Part shown: one piece after another, positions 33,921-41,585 of the stretch | Numbering within the stretch: the first letter of the stretch is position 1 | How the letters are laid out: every line of letters begins with the position of its first letter | Source: CAYVUI01 sp964454745 | GTDB lineage: Bacteria; Planctomycetota; Phycisphaerae; Sedimentisphaerales; Anaerohalosphaeraceae | NCBI GenBank assembly: GCA_964454745.1 | Contig: CAYVUI010000001.1 | Span: forward strand, 45,021-109,020 | Length of the DNA stretch: 64,000 bases | Direction of reading: 5' to 3' | Program-made: the position numbers and the translations under genes | The notes under the pieces: generated by a model | What the model saw: only the letters and a program-made list of their open reading frames with translations | The model's database searches: none | Told to the model about the DNA's origin: nothing

Positions 33921-35085
33921 AGATCCGGACCTCCGACTGGCCTTCCTTGAGCAAATTGAACACCTCGATCACATCCCCGTTGAACAGGCGGATACATCCG
34001 CGAGAGCTTCGCTCACCAATTGAATCGGGATCTTTTGTGCCGTGAATCGCGAAACCAGTCCGTCCCTTGGCCGGACCCTCCACACCATCAATACTGATCC
34101 ATCGTGAACCCAGAGGGTATTCCGGATCGCTGGCCACATACGTCTCGCCCGTATCGGGGTCCGTCCAGGTCGGCTTGATTAGCTTACCGCCCTCGCGGAC
34201 GGTCCAGCGGCCCGTCGGCGTATCCCGGCCGTCCTGACCGATCCCGATGGCATACGTCTTGACATACGTATTCTTGCCAAGATACAGATCCATCTCAAAT
34301 CGGGATTTATACACTTTCGCATGAAACGGCCCGTGGGCAACCTTAATCTTCTTGCCGGCCTGGAGCAGCCGCGGGTCCGCAATGTTGTTCATCTGCTGAA
34401 GCGCCTGGTACGGCACCAGGAATTTATCACCAATCCGCGAGAGCAGATCACCTGACTGCACAAGATACATCTCCGTAAGAGAATCCTCGGGATACACCTT
34501 CGGACTGAAAAGCCATTGATCCGACAGGTTCGACAGAATCTTCTTCACCTTCTGTTTATCACTCAGGGGCAAAGACCCGGAGTGCAGGACGATATTGAGC
34601 TTATCCCTGGCCGCGATCACACGGCCCTGTTCGATGTCCTTTTCCGCTTCGAGAATCAACTTCATATCTTCCGACGCCATCCCGGTCGAGGCCGTTGCTT
34701 CTCTCGGCTCTGCTTCAATGGGTTTGGCTGGCTGTGTCTCCGTTTCCGCCGGTTGTTGCTGTACCGCGGTCGGCTGCTCTTCGGGCTCTGCCTGTGCGGT
34801 TACCGGTTCCTGCGGCTGTGTCCCTGTCTGCGGGGCCAGCGGCAGCCTCGCGCGGGGCTGGGAGAGCGCCTCGTCAATTTCGGTTTCCTGCGGTTCGGTC
34901 AGCGGCTCGGTAATCGGCAATATCTTGTTGCCCCCGGCCAGACCCTCTCCCTCATCTTTGCCGCTCTTGCGGCCGATCAGGATCACCGCCGTGACTCCAA
35001 CCACGACGAGAACTGCAATCAGGATATAAAGCGGTTTGCGACTTCCTGTACTTCGTGAACGATAAGATTTATATTGACGCGCCAC
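33913..35085 (-). CDS. L,D-transpeptidase with LysM domain
   Basis: A 390-residue membrane-anchored enzyme. One N-terminal helix (PLYILIAVLVVVGVTAVIL) is followed by a Pro/Gln/Glu-rich linker, a LysM domain (about 205-255, LVQSGDLLSRIGDKFLVPY) that binds peptidoglycan, and a YkuD catalytic domain with IHGTKDPDSIGE and the nucleophile in SRGCIRLF. It cross-links peptidoglycan or anchors proteins to it, showing that this lineage has a cell wall (dapF also fits). The start is a GTG with GGAGG seven bases upstream. It heads a run with the VWA, ExbB and ExbD genes. Confidence 0.9.
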   Translation of the reverse strand: MARQYKSYRSRSTGSRKPLYILIAVLVVVGVTAVILIGRKSGKDEGEGLAGGNKILPITEPLTEPQETEIDEALSQPRARLPLAPQTGTQPQEPVTAQAEPEEQPTAVQQQPAETETQPAKPIEAEPREATASTGMASEDMKLILEAEKDIEQGRVIAARDKLNIVLHSGSLPLSDKQKVKKILSNLSDQWLFSPKVYPEDSLTEMYLVQSGDLLSRIGDKFLVPYQALQQMNNIADPRLLQAGKKIKVAHGPFHAKVYKSRFEMDLYLGKNTYVKTYAIGIGQDGRDTPTGRWTVREGGKLIKPTWTDPDTGETYVASDPEYPLGSRWISIDGVEGPAKGRTGFAIHGTKDPDSIGERSSRGCIRLFNGDVIEVFNLLKEGQSEVRIFE

Positions 35086-35121
35086 AATGACACCTCCGTG
35101 AGTATGTGACCTGATCCTTGT

Positions 35122-35691
35122 TTACTTGTTGAATTCCAGAACCCCCTGGTCCGTAACGAGCATATCCACCGGCTGATCGTGCGGCTCCATCGGCACTTCA
35201 TCGATTACCTGGTCGCTGAATGCAAGCCCGCAGCGAACCGCGTGCAAACTCTTCGACCCGAAAAACCGGTCGTAATACGCCCCGCCGCGTCCCAGGCGGT
35301 TGCCCTTTGAATCAAACGCAAGCCCGGGCGTAACCACCAGGTCGATATCATCGATACACGTAGGCACCCCCGTCACCGGGTTGCGAAGCCGCGAAGACTC
35401 ATACGCAAATCCTGTTTCCAATGAGGAAATCTCGACCGGGATCATGTGCCGCTGCTGCCACGAAACCTTCGGCACCGCTACGGCCTTTTCCTGCTGCCAG
35501 GCATACAGAATCGCCGGGGTCGTATCCACCTCATGTGGAAGAGACAGAAACAGCATGACCACCTGCGCCTTTTTAAACGGTTGGGTATTGATCAAGTGCT
35601 GGCACGCAAGCTTGCTCTTTTCTGCTCGAACTTCTTCAGTCAGCTTGACAAGACGCTCCTGGAGCGTACGTCGAAGTTGGACTTTATCCAT
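35122..35691 (-). CDS. 5-formyltetrahydrofolate cyclo-ligase
   Basis: A 189-residue enzyme that converts 5-formyl-THF to methenyl-THF, using ATP. Family motifs include VMLFLSLPHEVDTTPAI, DLVVTPGLAFDSKGNRLGRGGAYYDRF and CGLAFSDQ, with the glycine-rich substrate loop intact. It lies between rarA and the L,D-transpeptidase on the minus strand, upstream of the latter by 36 bases. AAGGA supports the ATG. No 6S RNA can be fitted in the short gap before it. Confidence 0.93.
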   Translation of the reverse strand: MDKVQLRRTLQERLVKLTEEVRAEKSKLACQHLINTQPFKKAQVVMLFLSLPHEVDTTPAILYAWQQEKAVAVPKVSWQQRHMIPVEISSLETGFAYESSRLRNPVTGVPTCIDDIDLVVTPGLAFDSKGNRLGRGGAYYDRFFGSKSLHAVRCGLAFSDQVIDEVPMEPHDQPVDMLVTDQGVLEFNK

Positions 35692-35739
35692 ACAAAAAAT
35701 CCTTTTGTGTAAGCAGCAAAATGCTGTTTTTTTTCAGTC

Positions 35740-37101
35740 TCACTGCGTCTCTTGTACCCATTTTCGCAATTTTTGCAAATATTCCTTTACGATTTTTTCC
35801 CGGCCCGTCTCCTTGGGCTCGTAATAAATCTTTGGCTCGGTCCCGAGATAATCCTGCGGGACCACCCCTTTGGGGTCATCGTGGGGATACTTATATCCCG
35901 TCCCATGACCGAGTTTTTTCGCCCCGCTATAGTGGCTGTCTCGCAAATGGTCCGGCACCGGGATCGTCCGGCCGGCATTGACATCCGAGACCGCACTCCA
36001 GATCGCCTTCGCGCAGGCATTGGATTTCGGGGCTGTAGCGATATAAATCGCCGCCTGGGCCAGGGCTAGCTGCGCCTCGGGCAACCCCACAAATTCGCAG
36101 ATCTGCACCGCCGAAGCGGCCAGAACCGAAGCCATCGGGTCCGCATTACCCACATCTTCACATGCACAAACAGCAATTCGCCGGGCGATAAACCGCAAGT
36201 CCTCCCCACCGGCGATCATCCGCGCCAGCCAGTAAATCGTCGCGTCCGGGTCCGAACCCCGCATCGATTTTTGCAGCGCAGAAGCAAGGTCATAATGCGT
36301 ATCACCCGCTCCATCATATTGAATCGACTTTTGCTGGATAGATTCTTTAGCGATATCCTCGGTTACATGGATTTGTGCACCTTTTTTATCGCTCTTTTTA
36401 CCTTTTAACTGCGACAATGTCGCAATTTCCAGTCCATTGAGTGCCCTGCGGGCATCCCCGTCACAGCGGATCGCAAGGAATTCCAGTGCCTCATTATCCA
36501 CTTTTGCGTCGTATTTCCCCAATCCCCTTTCCGGATCCGCAAGGGCGTTTTTCATCACCCTGACCACTTCTTCCAGTTCCAGCGGCTGGAATTTGAAAAT
36601 TGTCGAGCGACTGATTAATGGAGAATTGACCGAAAAATACGGATTCTCCGTCGTCGCCCCGATCAGGATCACAACGCCGTTTTCCACATCATCAAGCAGC
36701 ACATCCTGCTGAGCCCGATTAAAACGGTGGATTTCATCGATAAACAAAAGCGTCCGAACCGACCGGCTGAACAGCCGATCCTTGGCCTTGTCAATCGCCT
36801 CCCGTACATCTTTCACCCCCGCCGCAGGGGCCGTTAAATACTCAAAACGACACTTTGTATGGTTCGCAATTACCCTGGCAAGGCTGGTCTTTCCCGACCC
36901 CGGAGGTCCGTAGAAAATCACACTGGTCAGCATATCCGCGTCCAGCATCCTCCGTAAAAGCTTACCCTGACCGACAAAATGCTCCTGCCCGACAAATTCA
37001 TCGAGGTTCCGCGGACGCATCCGCACGGCCAGCGGCGCATTTTGCGCAATCTTCTGCCGTTCCATTTCGCCAAACAAATTACCTGCCGGACTCTGAGCCA
37101 T
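35740..37101 (-). CDS. rarA: Replication-associated recombination protein A (AAA+ ATPase)
   Basis: RarA/MgsA (453 residues) works at stalled replication forks. The AAA+ core is clear: NLDEFVGQEHFVG, Walker A VIFYGPPGSGKTSLAR, Walker B TLLFIDEIHRFNRAQQD and sensor GATTENPYFSVNS. The C-terminal MgsA domain includes DPDATIYWLARMIAGGEDLRFIARR. It is transcribed ahead of the 5-formyl-THF cyclo-ligase, and the spacing is about 50 bases. Housekeeping, normal length. Confidence 0.95.
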   Translation of the reverse strand: MAQSPAGNLFGEMERQKIAQNAPLAVRMRPRNLDEFVGQEHFVGQGKLLRRMLDADMLTSVIFYGPPGSGKTSLARVIANHTKCRFEYLTAPAAGVKDVREAIDKAKDRLFSRSVRTLLFIDEIHRFNRAQQDVLLDDVENGVVILIGATTENPYFSVNSPLISRSTIFKFQPLELEEVVRVMKNALADPERGLGKYDAKVDNEALEFLAIRCDGDARRALNGLEIATLSQLKGKKSDKKGAQIHVTEDIAKESIQQKSIQYDGAGDTHYDLASALQKSMRGSDPDATIYWLARMIAGGEDLRFIARRIAVCACEDVGNADPMASVLAASAVQICEFVGLPEAQLALAQAAIYIATAPKSNACAKAIWSAVSDVNAGRTIPVPDHLRDSHYSGAKKLGHGTGYKYPHDDPKGVVPQDYLGTEPKIYYEPKETGREKIVKEYLQKLRKWVQETQ

Positions 37102-37176
37102 ACATCCATTATATGCGCAAAGACCCCTAAAGGTATGAAAAAATGATTCCTCCCGTGTGAAAGCCGACCGAAAATA

Positions 37177-37962
37177 TCAGCTTAAAAGCGAAAGTGCAGT
37201 CATGGACATCACGTTTGCCTGGGCAATATAGGCCATATGGGCATCGGCCATGAACGAATTCTGGAGCATTCCCACCATCGCCCACGCGGCATCCATCGAA
37301 TCAATCGTGGATTTCGCGACATTGTAACTCGTGGACTGAATCCCCAGCGAAAGATCGACCGCTTCAACCGTATCGGCCTTGTAAGACAGGTGATCCGCGT
37401 AATCATCAATGCTTTCCAGGGCCCCCTGCGCCGCGGCCTGGGCCCCCGCCGCGTCACTGGTCAAATCGAGGTTCGCGATCCCAAGCCCTTCCGCGGTCAA
37501 ATCCGCGGTATCCAGTTTTACCGTAAGGCTATCGCTGATCGTGATTTCATACGATCCGTCATCACTGGTCAGCAAATGCACTTCGCCAAGTTCCCCTTTG
37601 GCAAGATTATCAATATCCAGGATAATCTGCTCGTACTCGGCCTGCATGTCCGCAATCTCGGCGGGGGCATAACTGCCGCTGGCGGCATTGTTTGCAAGTT
37701 CGAGGATTCGTTCCACCTTTGTCTCAATATCCCCAATCGTCTCCTGGTTCTCGGAAATCAGGGCCGCCCCTTCCTGCGCGGCGTCCCGCATCTGCTCATT
37801 TTCAGTAATCAGCGTATCGAGGCTTGTGGAAGCTGCGGAAATTCCGGTCCACTCGTCGGCATTGCTGACGAGCATTTGCGCGGTCATCGCATTGATCTGG
37901 TTGGCCATGCTTGAATAGACCGCGTTCAAGGCGGCCAGGTTACTGTCTACACCATCGATCAC
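37177..37962 (-). CDS. Flagellin-like protein
   Basis: A 261-residue protein with the helical ends of flagellin. The N-terminal D0/D1 part reads SNLAALNAVYSSMANQINAM and later VERILELANNAASGSYAPAE with AEYEQIILDIDNL, and the C-terminus reads IAQANVMSMTALSLLS, matching the D0 end. The central D2/D3 region is very short, and overall identity to classic flagellins seems low; typical early residues such as the INTN motif are missing. It could be a minor or divergent filament protein. Start GTG 37962 with GAGG about ten bases upstream. A sigma-28-like promoter lies at 38140-38167. Confidence 0.78.
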   Translation of the reverse strand: MIDGVDSNLAALNAVYSSMANQINAMTAQMLVSNADEWTGISAASTSLDTLITENEQMRDAAQEGAALISENQETIGDIETKVERILELANNAASGSYAPAEIADMQAEYEQIILDIDNLAKGELGEVHLLTSDDGSYEITISDSLTVKLDTADLTAEGLGIANLDLTSDAAGAQAAAQGALESIDDYADHLSYKADTVEAVDLSLGIQSTSYNVAKSTIDSMDAAWAMVGMLQNSFMADAHMAYIAQANVMSMTALSLLS

Positions 37963-38139
37963 AGGAACACGTCCTCATTAATCGCCATGTTTCCTACCGT
38001 CATACTCTGAATTGTGCCCACAACTTTACGGCACAACCTTATAAAGTCTAAGAAAAACTTCGGCGAAAACCCAATAAAACCTGTAAGATTTGAAATTGCA
38101 AAAGAAGTGATGCCGATTCTCAGGCTGATAATCAATTAT

Positions 38140-38167
38140 TTATCGGACGCGGAAAAGCTTAACTTCC
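38140..38167 (-). promoter_or_regulatory. Sigma-28-like promoter for the flagellin-like gene
   Basis: Minus strand: GGAAGTTA (38160-38167), 12 bases, TCCGATAA (38140-38147, 7 of 8 with the consensus). The leader would be about 170 bases, long enough for post-transcriptional control. Confidence 0.5.
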
Positions 38168-38191
38168 GAAAAGTAAATTACATCCGTTTTT

Positions 38192-39271
38192 TTATACTTT
38201 CGCTTCCTGCGATTCAACCACCTTGACCTGGTTCTTGCCTGCCTGCTTGGCGGCGTACAGTGCCTGGTCCGCGGCTTTGGTTACCTCACCCGCACCGCAC
38301 TGGGTGGAATCAAACTGACCGACCCCAACGCTGATCGAAAGCGAAACCTCCTGCTCATCCCAGACCGCCGGGGAATCCGAAACCATCTTCACCATCCGCT
38401 CGGCAACCACAATCGCGTCTGACAGGCTCGTATTGGGCAAAATCACCGCGAACTCATCGCCGCCGTATCGAGAGGCACTGTCAATCTGGCGAATACATGC
38501 CTGGATCCTGCGGGCAATCTGACGGATGACCATATCCCCTGCACGGTGACCGAGGTTATCGTTGACCGGCTTTAAATTGTCGATATCCGCCATGATAATC
38601 GAGATCTGGCCGCCGTACCGCTGCGACCGGCGAAGCTCGGTCTCAAGCTTTTCATAAAATGTCCGGTGATTGAGCATCCCGGTTACGCCGTCAGTTTTGG
38701 CCTGCCGCTGGGTTTTTTCAAACAGCTTGACATTTCCGATCGATGCCCCGATCAACTGCCGGAACAGCTCGATCACCGAAATATCATCCTCATTGAAAAC
38801 ACCGTTATCTTCTTTATCCGTAAGGTTTAAGACCCCTACTACGCGGCCCTGGCAGATCAGCGGCGCGATGATGCAGCTTTTCGTCTGGTAGTTTTTCGCA
38901 AAGGGCCTGTTGGCCTGCTTCATATTCGGACGGTTGTAGGTTTCCATATCCTTGACAACCATCAGTTCCTTGCTGCGGACCGCGGCCACCATCGGTGAAG
39001 GCGGATTCTGATTGAGGGAAACAATATTATTAATCAAAAACGGATGATTATTCTTTTCCAGATGCAGAATATCGCTTGCATCGTCGAGAATATACAGCGA
39101 AGCCCTCCTGGCCCCGATCAGTTCTGAAATCTCCTCGATACAGATATCTGCAATGCGAGACATATCCAGGCAGTTCAATTTCCGCGCAAGAGGCGTAATC
39201 AGCGATAACCGACATGCTCCCGCCTCATTCGACAGCTTACACTGCATAACCTTTGGCTGATTGGATTCCAT
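38192..39271 (-). CDS. GAF-GGDEF diguanylate cyclase
   Basis: A 359-residue enzyme that makes cyclic di-GMP from two GTP. A GAF-like domain (about 30-185, IAPLICQGRVVGVLNLTDKED) senses a signal. The GGDEF domain (about 190-350) has the exact catalytic GGDEF at 270-274 (SRYGGDEFAVIL) and an RxxD inhibitory site five residues before it (RQID), so product feedback is expected. No membrane segment. A sigma-28-like promoter lies 80-100 bases upstream, placing cyclic di-GMP under the same control as the flagellin-like gene. Confidence 0.92.
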   Translation of the reverse strand: MESNQPKVMQCKLSNEAGACRLSLITPLARKLNCLDMSRIADICIEEISELIGARRASLYILDDASDILHLEKNNHPFLINNIVSLNQNPPSPMVAAVRSKELMVVKDMETYNRPNMKQANRPFAKNYQTKSCIIAPLICQGRVVGVLNLTDKEDNGVFNEDDISVIELFRQLIGASIGNVKLFEKTQRQAKTDGVTGMLNHRTFYEKLETELRRSQRYGGQISIIMADIDNLKPVNDNLGHRAGDMVIRQIARRIQACIRQIDSASRYGGDEFAVILPNTSLSDAIVVAERMVKMVSDSPAVWDEQEVSLSISVGVGQFDSTQCGAGEVTKAADQALYAAKQAGKNQVKVVESQEAKV

Positions 39272-39348
39272 AGCCGAATAATCCCTAAATCGTTTTATAT
39301 ACTCATCTTGTGTGCTTCCCCGAACACAAAGCCGCCCGGGACCTTTTT

Positions 39349-39376
39349 ATATCGGTAGAAAAACACCCTGCATTTA
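39349..39376 (-). promoter_or_regulatory. Sigma-28-like promoter for the diguanylate cyclase
   Basis: Minus strand: TAAATGCA (39369-39376), 12 bases, ACCGATAT (39349-39356), matching TAAA and CCGATA of the consensus. Start about 70 bases before the ATG at 39271. Confidence 0.5.
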
Positions 39377-39566
39377 GCTCGAAAAACGCGACAAATCCGC
39401 CGTCGAGCTTTTTTAACTTTACAAAACGAGCATGAATTTTTTTTTGAAGATTTGAAAAAATTTTTTCACTTGCCCCAAAGACCATAACAACCGGAATATC
39501 AAATGTTTAGGAATTTCACATCTCCAACCAAAACCCTCGAACTACCAAAAACGAAGGGCTATTTTC

Positions 39567-39593
39567 TTAATTTCACATTGAAACCTGCGATAA
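39567..39593 (+). promoter_or_regulatory. Possible promoter upstream of the MerR-type gene
   Basis: TTAATTTC (39567-39574), 11 bases, TGCGATAA (39586-39593): a weak sigma-28 fit with exact spacing. GATAAT also fits a sigma-70 -10. The 28-base palindrome starts three bases downstream. Confidence 0.3.
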
Positions 39594-39595
39594 TA

Positions 39596-39623
39596 TATTT
39601 TACGTTTTATAAAACGTAAAATA
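39596..39623. repeat. Perfect 28-base palindrome, probable operator
   Basis: The half TATTTTACGTTTTA (39596-39609) is followed immediately by its exact reverse complement TAAAACGTAAAATA (39610-39623). It sits about 80 bases upstream of the MerR-type regulator gene and overlaps the likely transcription start, so autoregulation is plausible. Confidence 0.8.
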
Positions 39624-39701
39624 CAAAATAACCCGAAAGCCATCGCCAAAGGCAAAGATGATGAAAACGAAAAAGGACGCAGAAAACAGGAACTGAATCG
39701 A

Positions 39702-39989
39702 ATGGAGTCCAATACGATGCCTCAACTTGAAATTCCCGCAAAACTCTACCGAATCGGAGAAATCGTCCAGTACACCCCCTTCTCAAGGCAAACCCTGCAC
39801 AATTACACGACCATGGGACTGATCCAGGAATCCAACTGGACCGATGGGGGGCATCGCCTTTATGACGAAACGGTTTTTCCCAGACTGGCCAAAATCCTGG
39901 AGTTGCGGAAAACCAAAACCCTCTCTGAAATCAGGGAACTGCTGAAAAATGAAGACCAGTTTGACATGCAGAAAGCTGTTGCCGGATAG
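39702..39989 (+). CDS. MerR-family HTH regulator
   Basis: A small DNA-binding protein of 95 residues. YRIGEIVQYTPFSRQTLHNY is a MerR-type winged helix-turn-helix, followed by GGHRLYDETVFPRLAKILELRK, with a short helix at the end instead of the long dimerisation helix of full MerR proteins. No effector-binding domain is present. An in-frame ATG at 39717 is about equally likely as the start. It heads a run with an unknown gene, flhG and fliA, so it may set polar or motility gene expression. The perfect palindrome upstream is a probable target. Confidence 0.82.
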   Translation: MESNTMPQLEIPAKLYRIGEIVQYTPFSRQTLHNYTTMGLIQESNWTDGGHRLYDETVFPRLAKILELRKTKTLSEIRELLKNEDQFDMQKAVAG

Positions 39990-40024
39990 GACCTTATGGA
40001 GAACCCGCAGATAAGGAAGAAAAT

Positions 40025-40429
40025 ATGAAATGTTCACCAGCCAAAACGGATCATATTGCACAAGTACTCAATATGATCATCGAGTTCACAGAGAAAAGAG
40101 ACAAACTCTTGACTTTGAATATGAGAAATGCTAATAATGGTCAGTATATCCCGGAGGATCTGGATGTTACCATATTCGCGGATCTGATGGGCCAGGCTGT
40201 CGGCGAGCATATTCTCAATAACAGGCTGGTCTTTCAAGACTCGGAATCTGTACACTTCGGAACTGACGGAACCTTTGACTGCGAATCGAAAGTGGACGTG
40301 CAGGCCAAAAAGCTCTTTGATGAAGACAAAAAAAGATACCTTGAACTGCAGATCAAAAAACTCTCTGAGAATATGATCAATCATCGCATTGCCAATGAAC
40401 TGCTCCGGCAATGCAAAGAAACGGTTTAA
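40025..40429 (+). CDS. Unknown protein between MerR regulator and flhG
   Basis: I do not recognise this 134-residue protein. It is soluble, charged and probably helical at both ends; it has two cysteines and no signal peptide or membrane helix. A middle stretch (LDVTIFADLMGQAVGEHIL) and a C-terminal helix (DKKRYLELQIKKLSENMI) are its most regular parts. It follows the MerR gene by 35 bases and precedes flhG by 125 bases, on one strand. Its place suggests a part in placing or regulating motility structures, but nothing in the sequence proves this. AAGGAAG precedes the ATG. Confidence 0.6.
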   Translation: MKCSPAKTDHIAQVLNMIIEFTEKRDKLLTLNMRNANNGQYIPEDLDVTIFADLMGQAVGEHILNNRLVFQDSESVHFGTDGTFDCESKVDVQAKKLFDEDKKRYLELQIKKLSENMINHRIANELLRQCKETV

Positions 40430-40554
40430 AAAAAAATGAAAACAAAGGCCCCCTGCCGTGCAGGATGTCCGGCAAAAGGCCCGGGAGAGATTAACAACAG
40501 AATACAGAAGAGCCGACGGAAACAAACTTCTGTAAAAATAGCTAAGAGGGAGAC

Positions 40555-41415
40555 ATGACAAAAATAGAGGGGAGTGACAACCAAAGCCTTCTCGAACAGA
40601 GAATGGCAAACGAATCAGGGCGTGCCAGGGTACTGGCCATCGCCAGTGGAAAAGGCGGTGTCGGTAAAACCAATATCGCCGCGAATCTCGCGATTTGCCT
40701 GGCAGCGTCAAAGAAAAAGGTTGTGCTCGTCGATGCAGACCTTGGATTGGGAAACCTGGATATCGTGATGAACGTCAACAGTAAGTACAACCTGTGGCAT
40801 GTGGCCCAGGGGCATCGTTCCCTGGAAGACATCGTTCATATCGGCCCCGGCGGGGTCGAGGTCATCTGCGGCGGTTCCGGGCTCGAAGATATGGCGAACC
40901 TGAGCACCTTCCAGCGAAAACGCCTGCTCGATGAACTCGACAAGTTCCAGAACAGCAGCGACCTGATCCTGATCGATACATCCGCGGGCATCAACCAGTC
41001 GGTTGTGGGCTTTTGCCAGGCCAGTGATCATGTCCTGGTCGTGACGACGCCCGATCCTTCCGCCATGACCGATGCCTATGCCATGATTAAAGTCTTAAAC
41101 GCCCAGGACTTCCCCGGGCAGATCAGCCTGGTCGTCAACATGGCCCAGTCTGTTGCAGAAGGAAAGAAAATATATCGCCAGCTTGCCGATGTTGCACAAA
41201 AATTCCTGAATCGAACGATCTACGACGCAGGGGTACTGTGCCGGGATGACAAACTGGCATCGTCCGTACGAATGAGAAAACCCGTTGTCCTCGCCCACCC
41301 CAAGGCCCAGGTAAGCTCCGCACTAATCGCGATGGCCGCCCGGTTAAGCAAAGGGGCCGAGGTGAAAACCTCAGGCGAGGGGTTCTTTAGAAAAGTAGTG
41401 AACTGGTTTTTCTGA
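40555..41415 (+). CDS. flhG: FlhG/MinD-family ATPase
   Basis: A 286-residue P-loop ATPase of the MinD/ParA group. The deviant Walker A is ASGKGGVGKTNIAANLA, followed by VVLVDADLGLGNLDIVMN and LILIDTSAGI, typical of FlhG (YlxH), which sets the number and position of flagella with FlhF. It is directly upstream of a fliA-type sigma gene, the usual flagellar neighbourhood. FlhF itself is not in the window. The C-terminal region ends in a short amphipathic-like stretch (FFRKVVNWFF) that may bind membrane, as in MinD. GAGGGAG precedes the ATG. Confidence 0.88.
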   Translation: MTKIEGSDNQSLLEQRMANESGRARVLAIASGKGGVGKTNIAANLAICLAASKKKVVLVDADLGLGNLDIVMNVNSKYNLWHVAQGHRSLEDIVHIGPGGVEVICGGSGLEDMANLSTFQRKRLLDELDKFQNSSDLILIDTSAGINQSVVGFCQASDHVLVVTTPDPSAMTDAYAMIKVLNAQDFPGQISLVVNMAQSVAEGKKIYRQLADVAQKFLNRTIYDAGVLCRDDKLASSVRMRKPVVLAHPKAQVSSALIAMAARLSKGAEVKTSGEGFFRKVVNWFF

Positions 41416-41428
41416 TCCGTTCAGAAAA
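41408..41428 (+). terminator. Small stem-loop at the flhG stop
   Basis: TTTTCTGA and TCAGAAAA pair around TCCGT (41408-41428). It overlaps the stop codon. AT-rich and short, so only a weak terminator candidate. Confidence 0.3.
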
Positions 41429-41434
41429 GCCTGC

Positions 41435-41462
41435 TAAACCGACCCGTGAATTTTACCGATAG
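41435..41462 (+). promoter_or_regulatory. Sigma-28-like promoter upstream of fliA
   Basis: TAAACCGA (41435-41442), 12 bases, ACCGATAG (41455-41462). TAAA and CCGATA match the consensus, implying autoregulation of the sigma factor gene. Confidence 0.5.
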
Positions 41463-41484
41463 GGGTGTGCCTTATTTCGGCCTG

Positions 41485-41507
41485 TTTTCGCCGATTAAAG
41501 GCGAAAA
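41485..41507 (+). repeat. Hairpin in the fliA leader
   Basis: TTTTCGCC and GGCGAAAA form a perfect 8-base stem around GATTAAA, about 80 bases before the fliA start. It may affect transcript stability or elongation. Confidence 0.5.
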
Positions 41508-41585
41508 GGCTGATCCCTTGCCCTTCGTTATGGGACCTGTGAATGGGATTTGGTAAAATTTTTAGATTTTTACATGGAGGTAAGA

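Noticed and set aside
39303..39485. 60-residue open frame on the minus strand upstream of the diguanylate cyclase
   Set aside because: It overlaps the predicted sigma-28-like promoter, has no ribosome site, and reads as low-complexity basic sequence.
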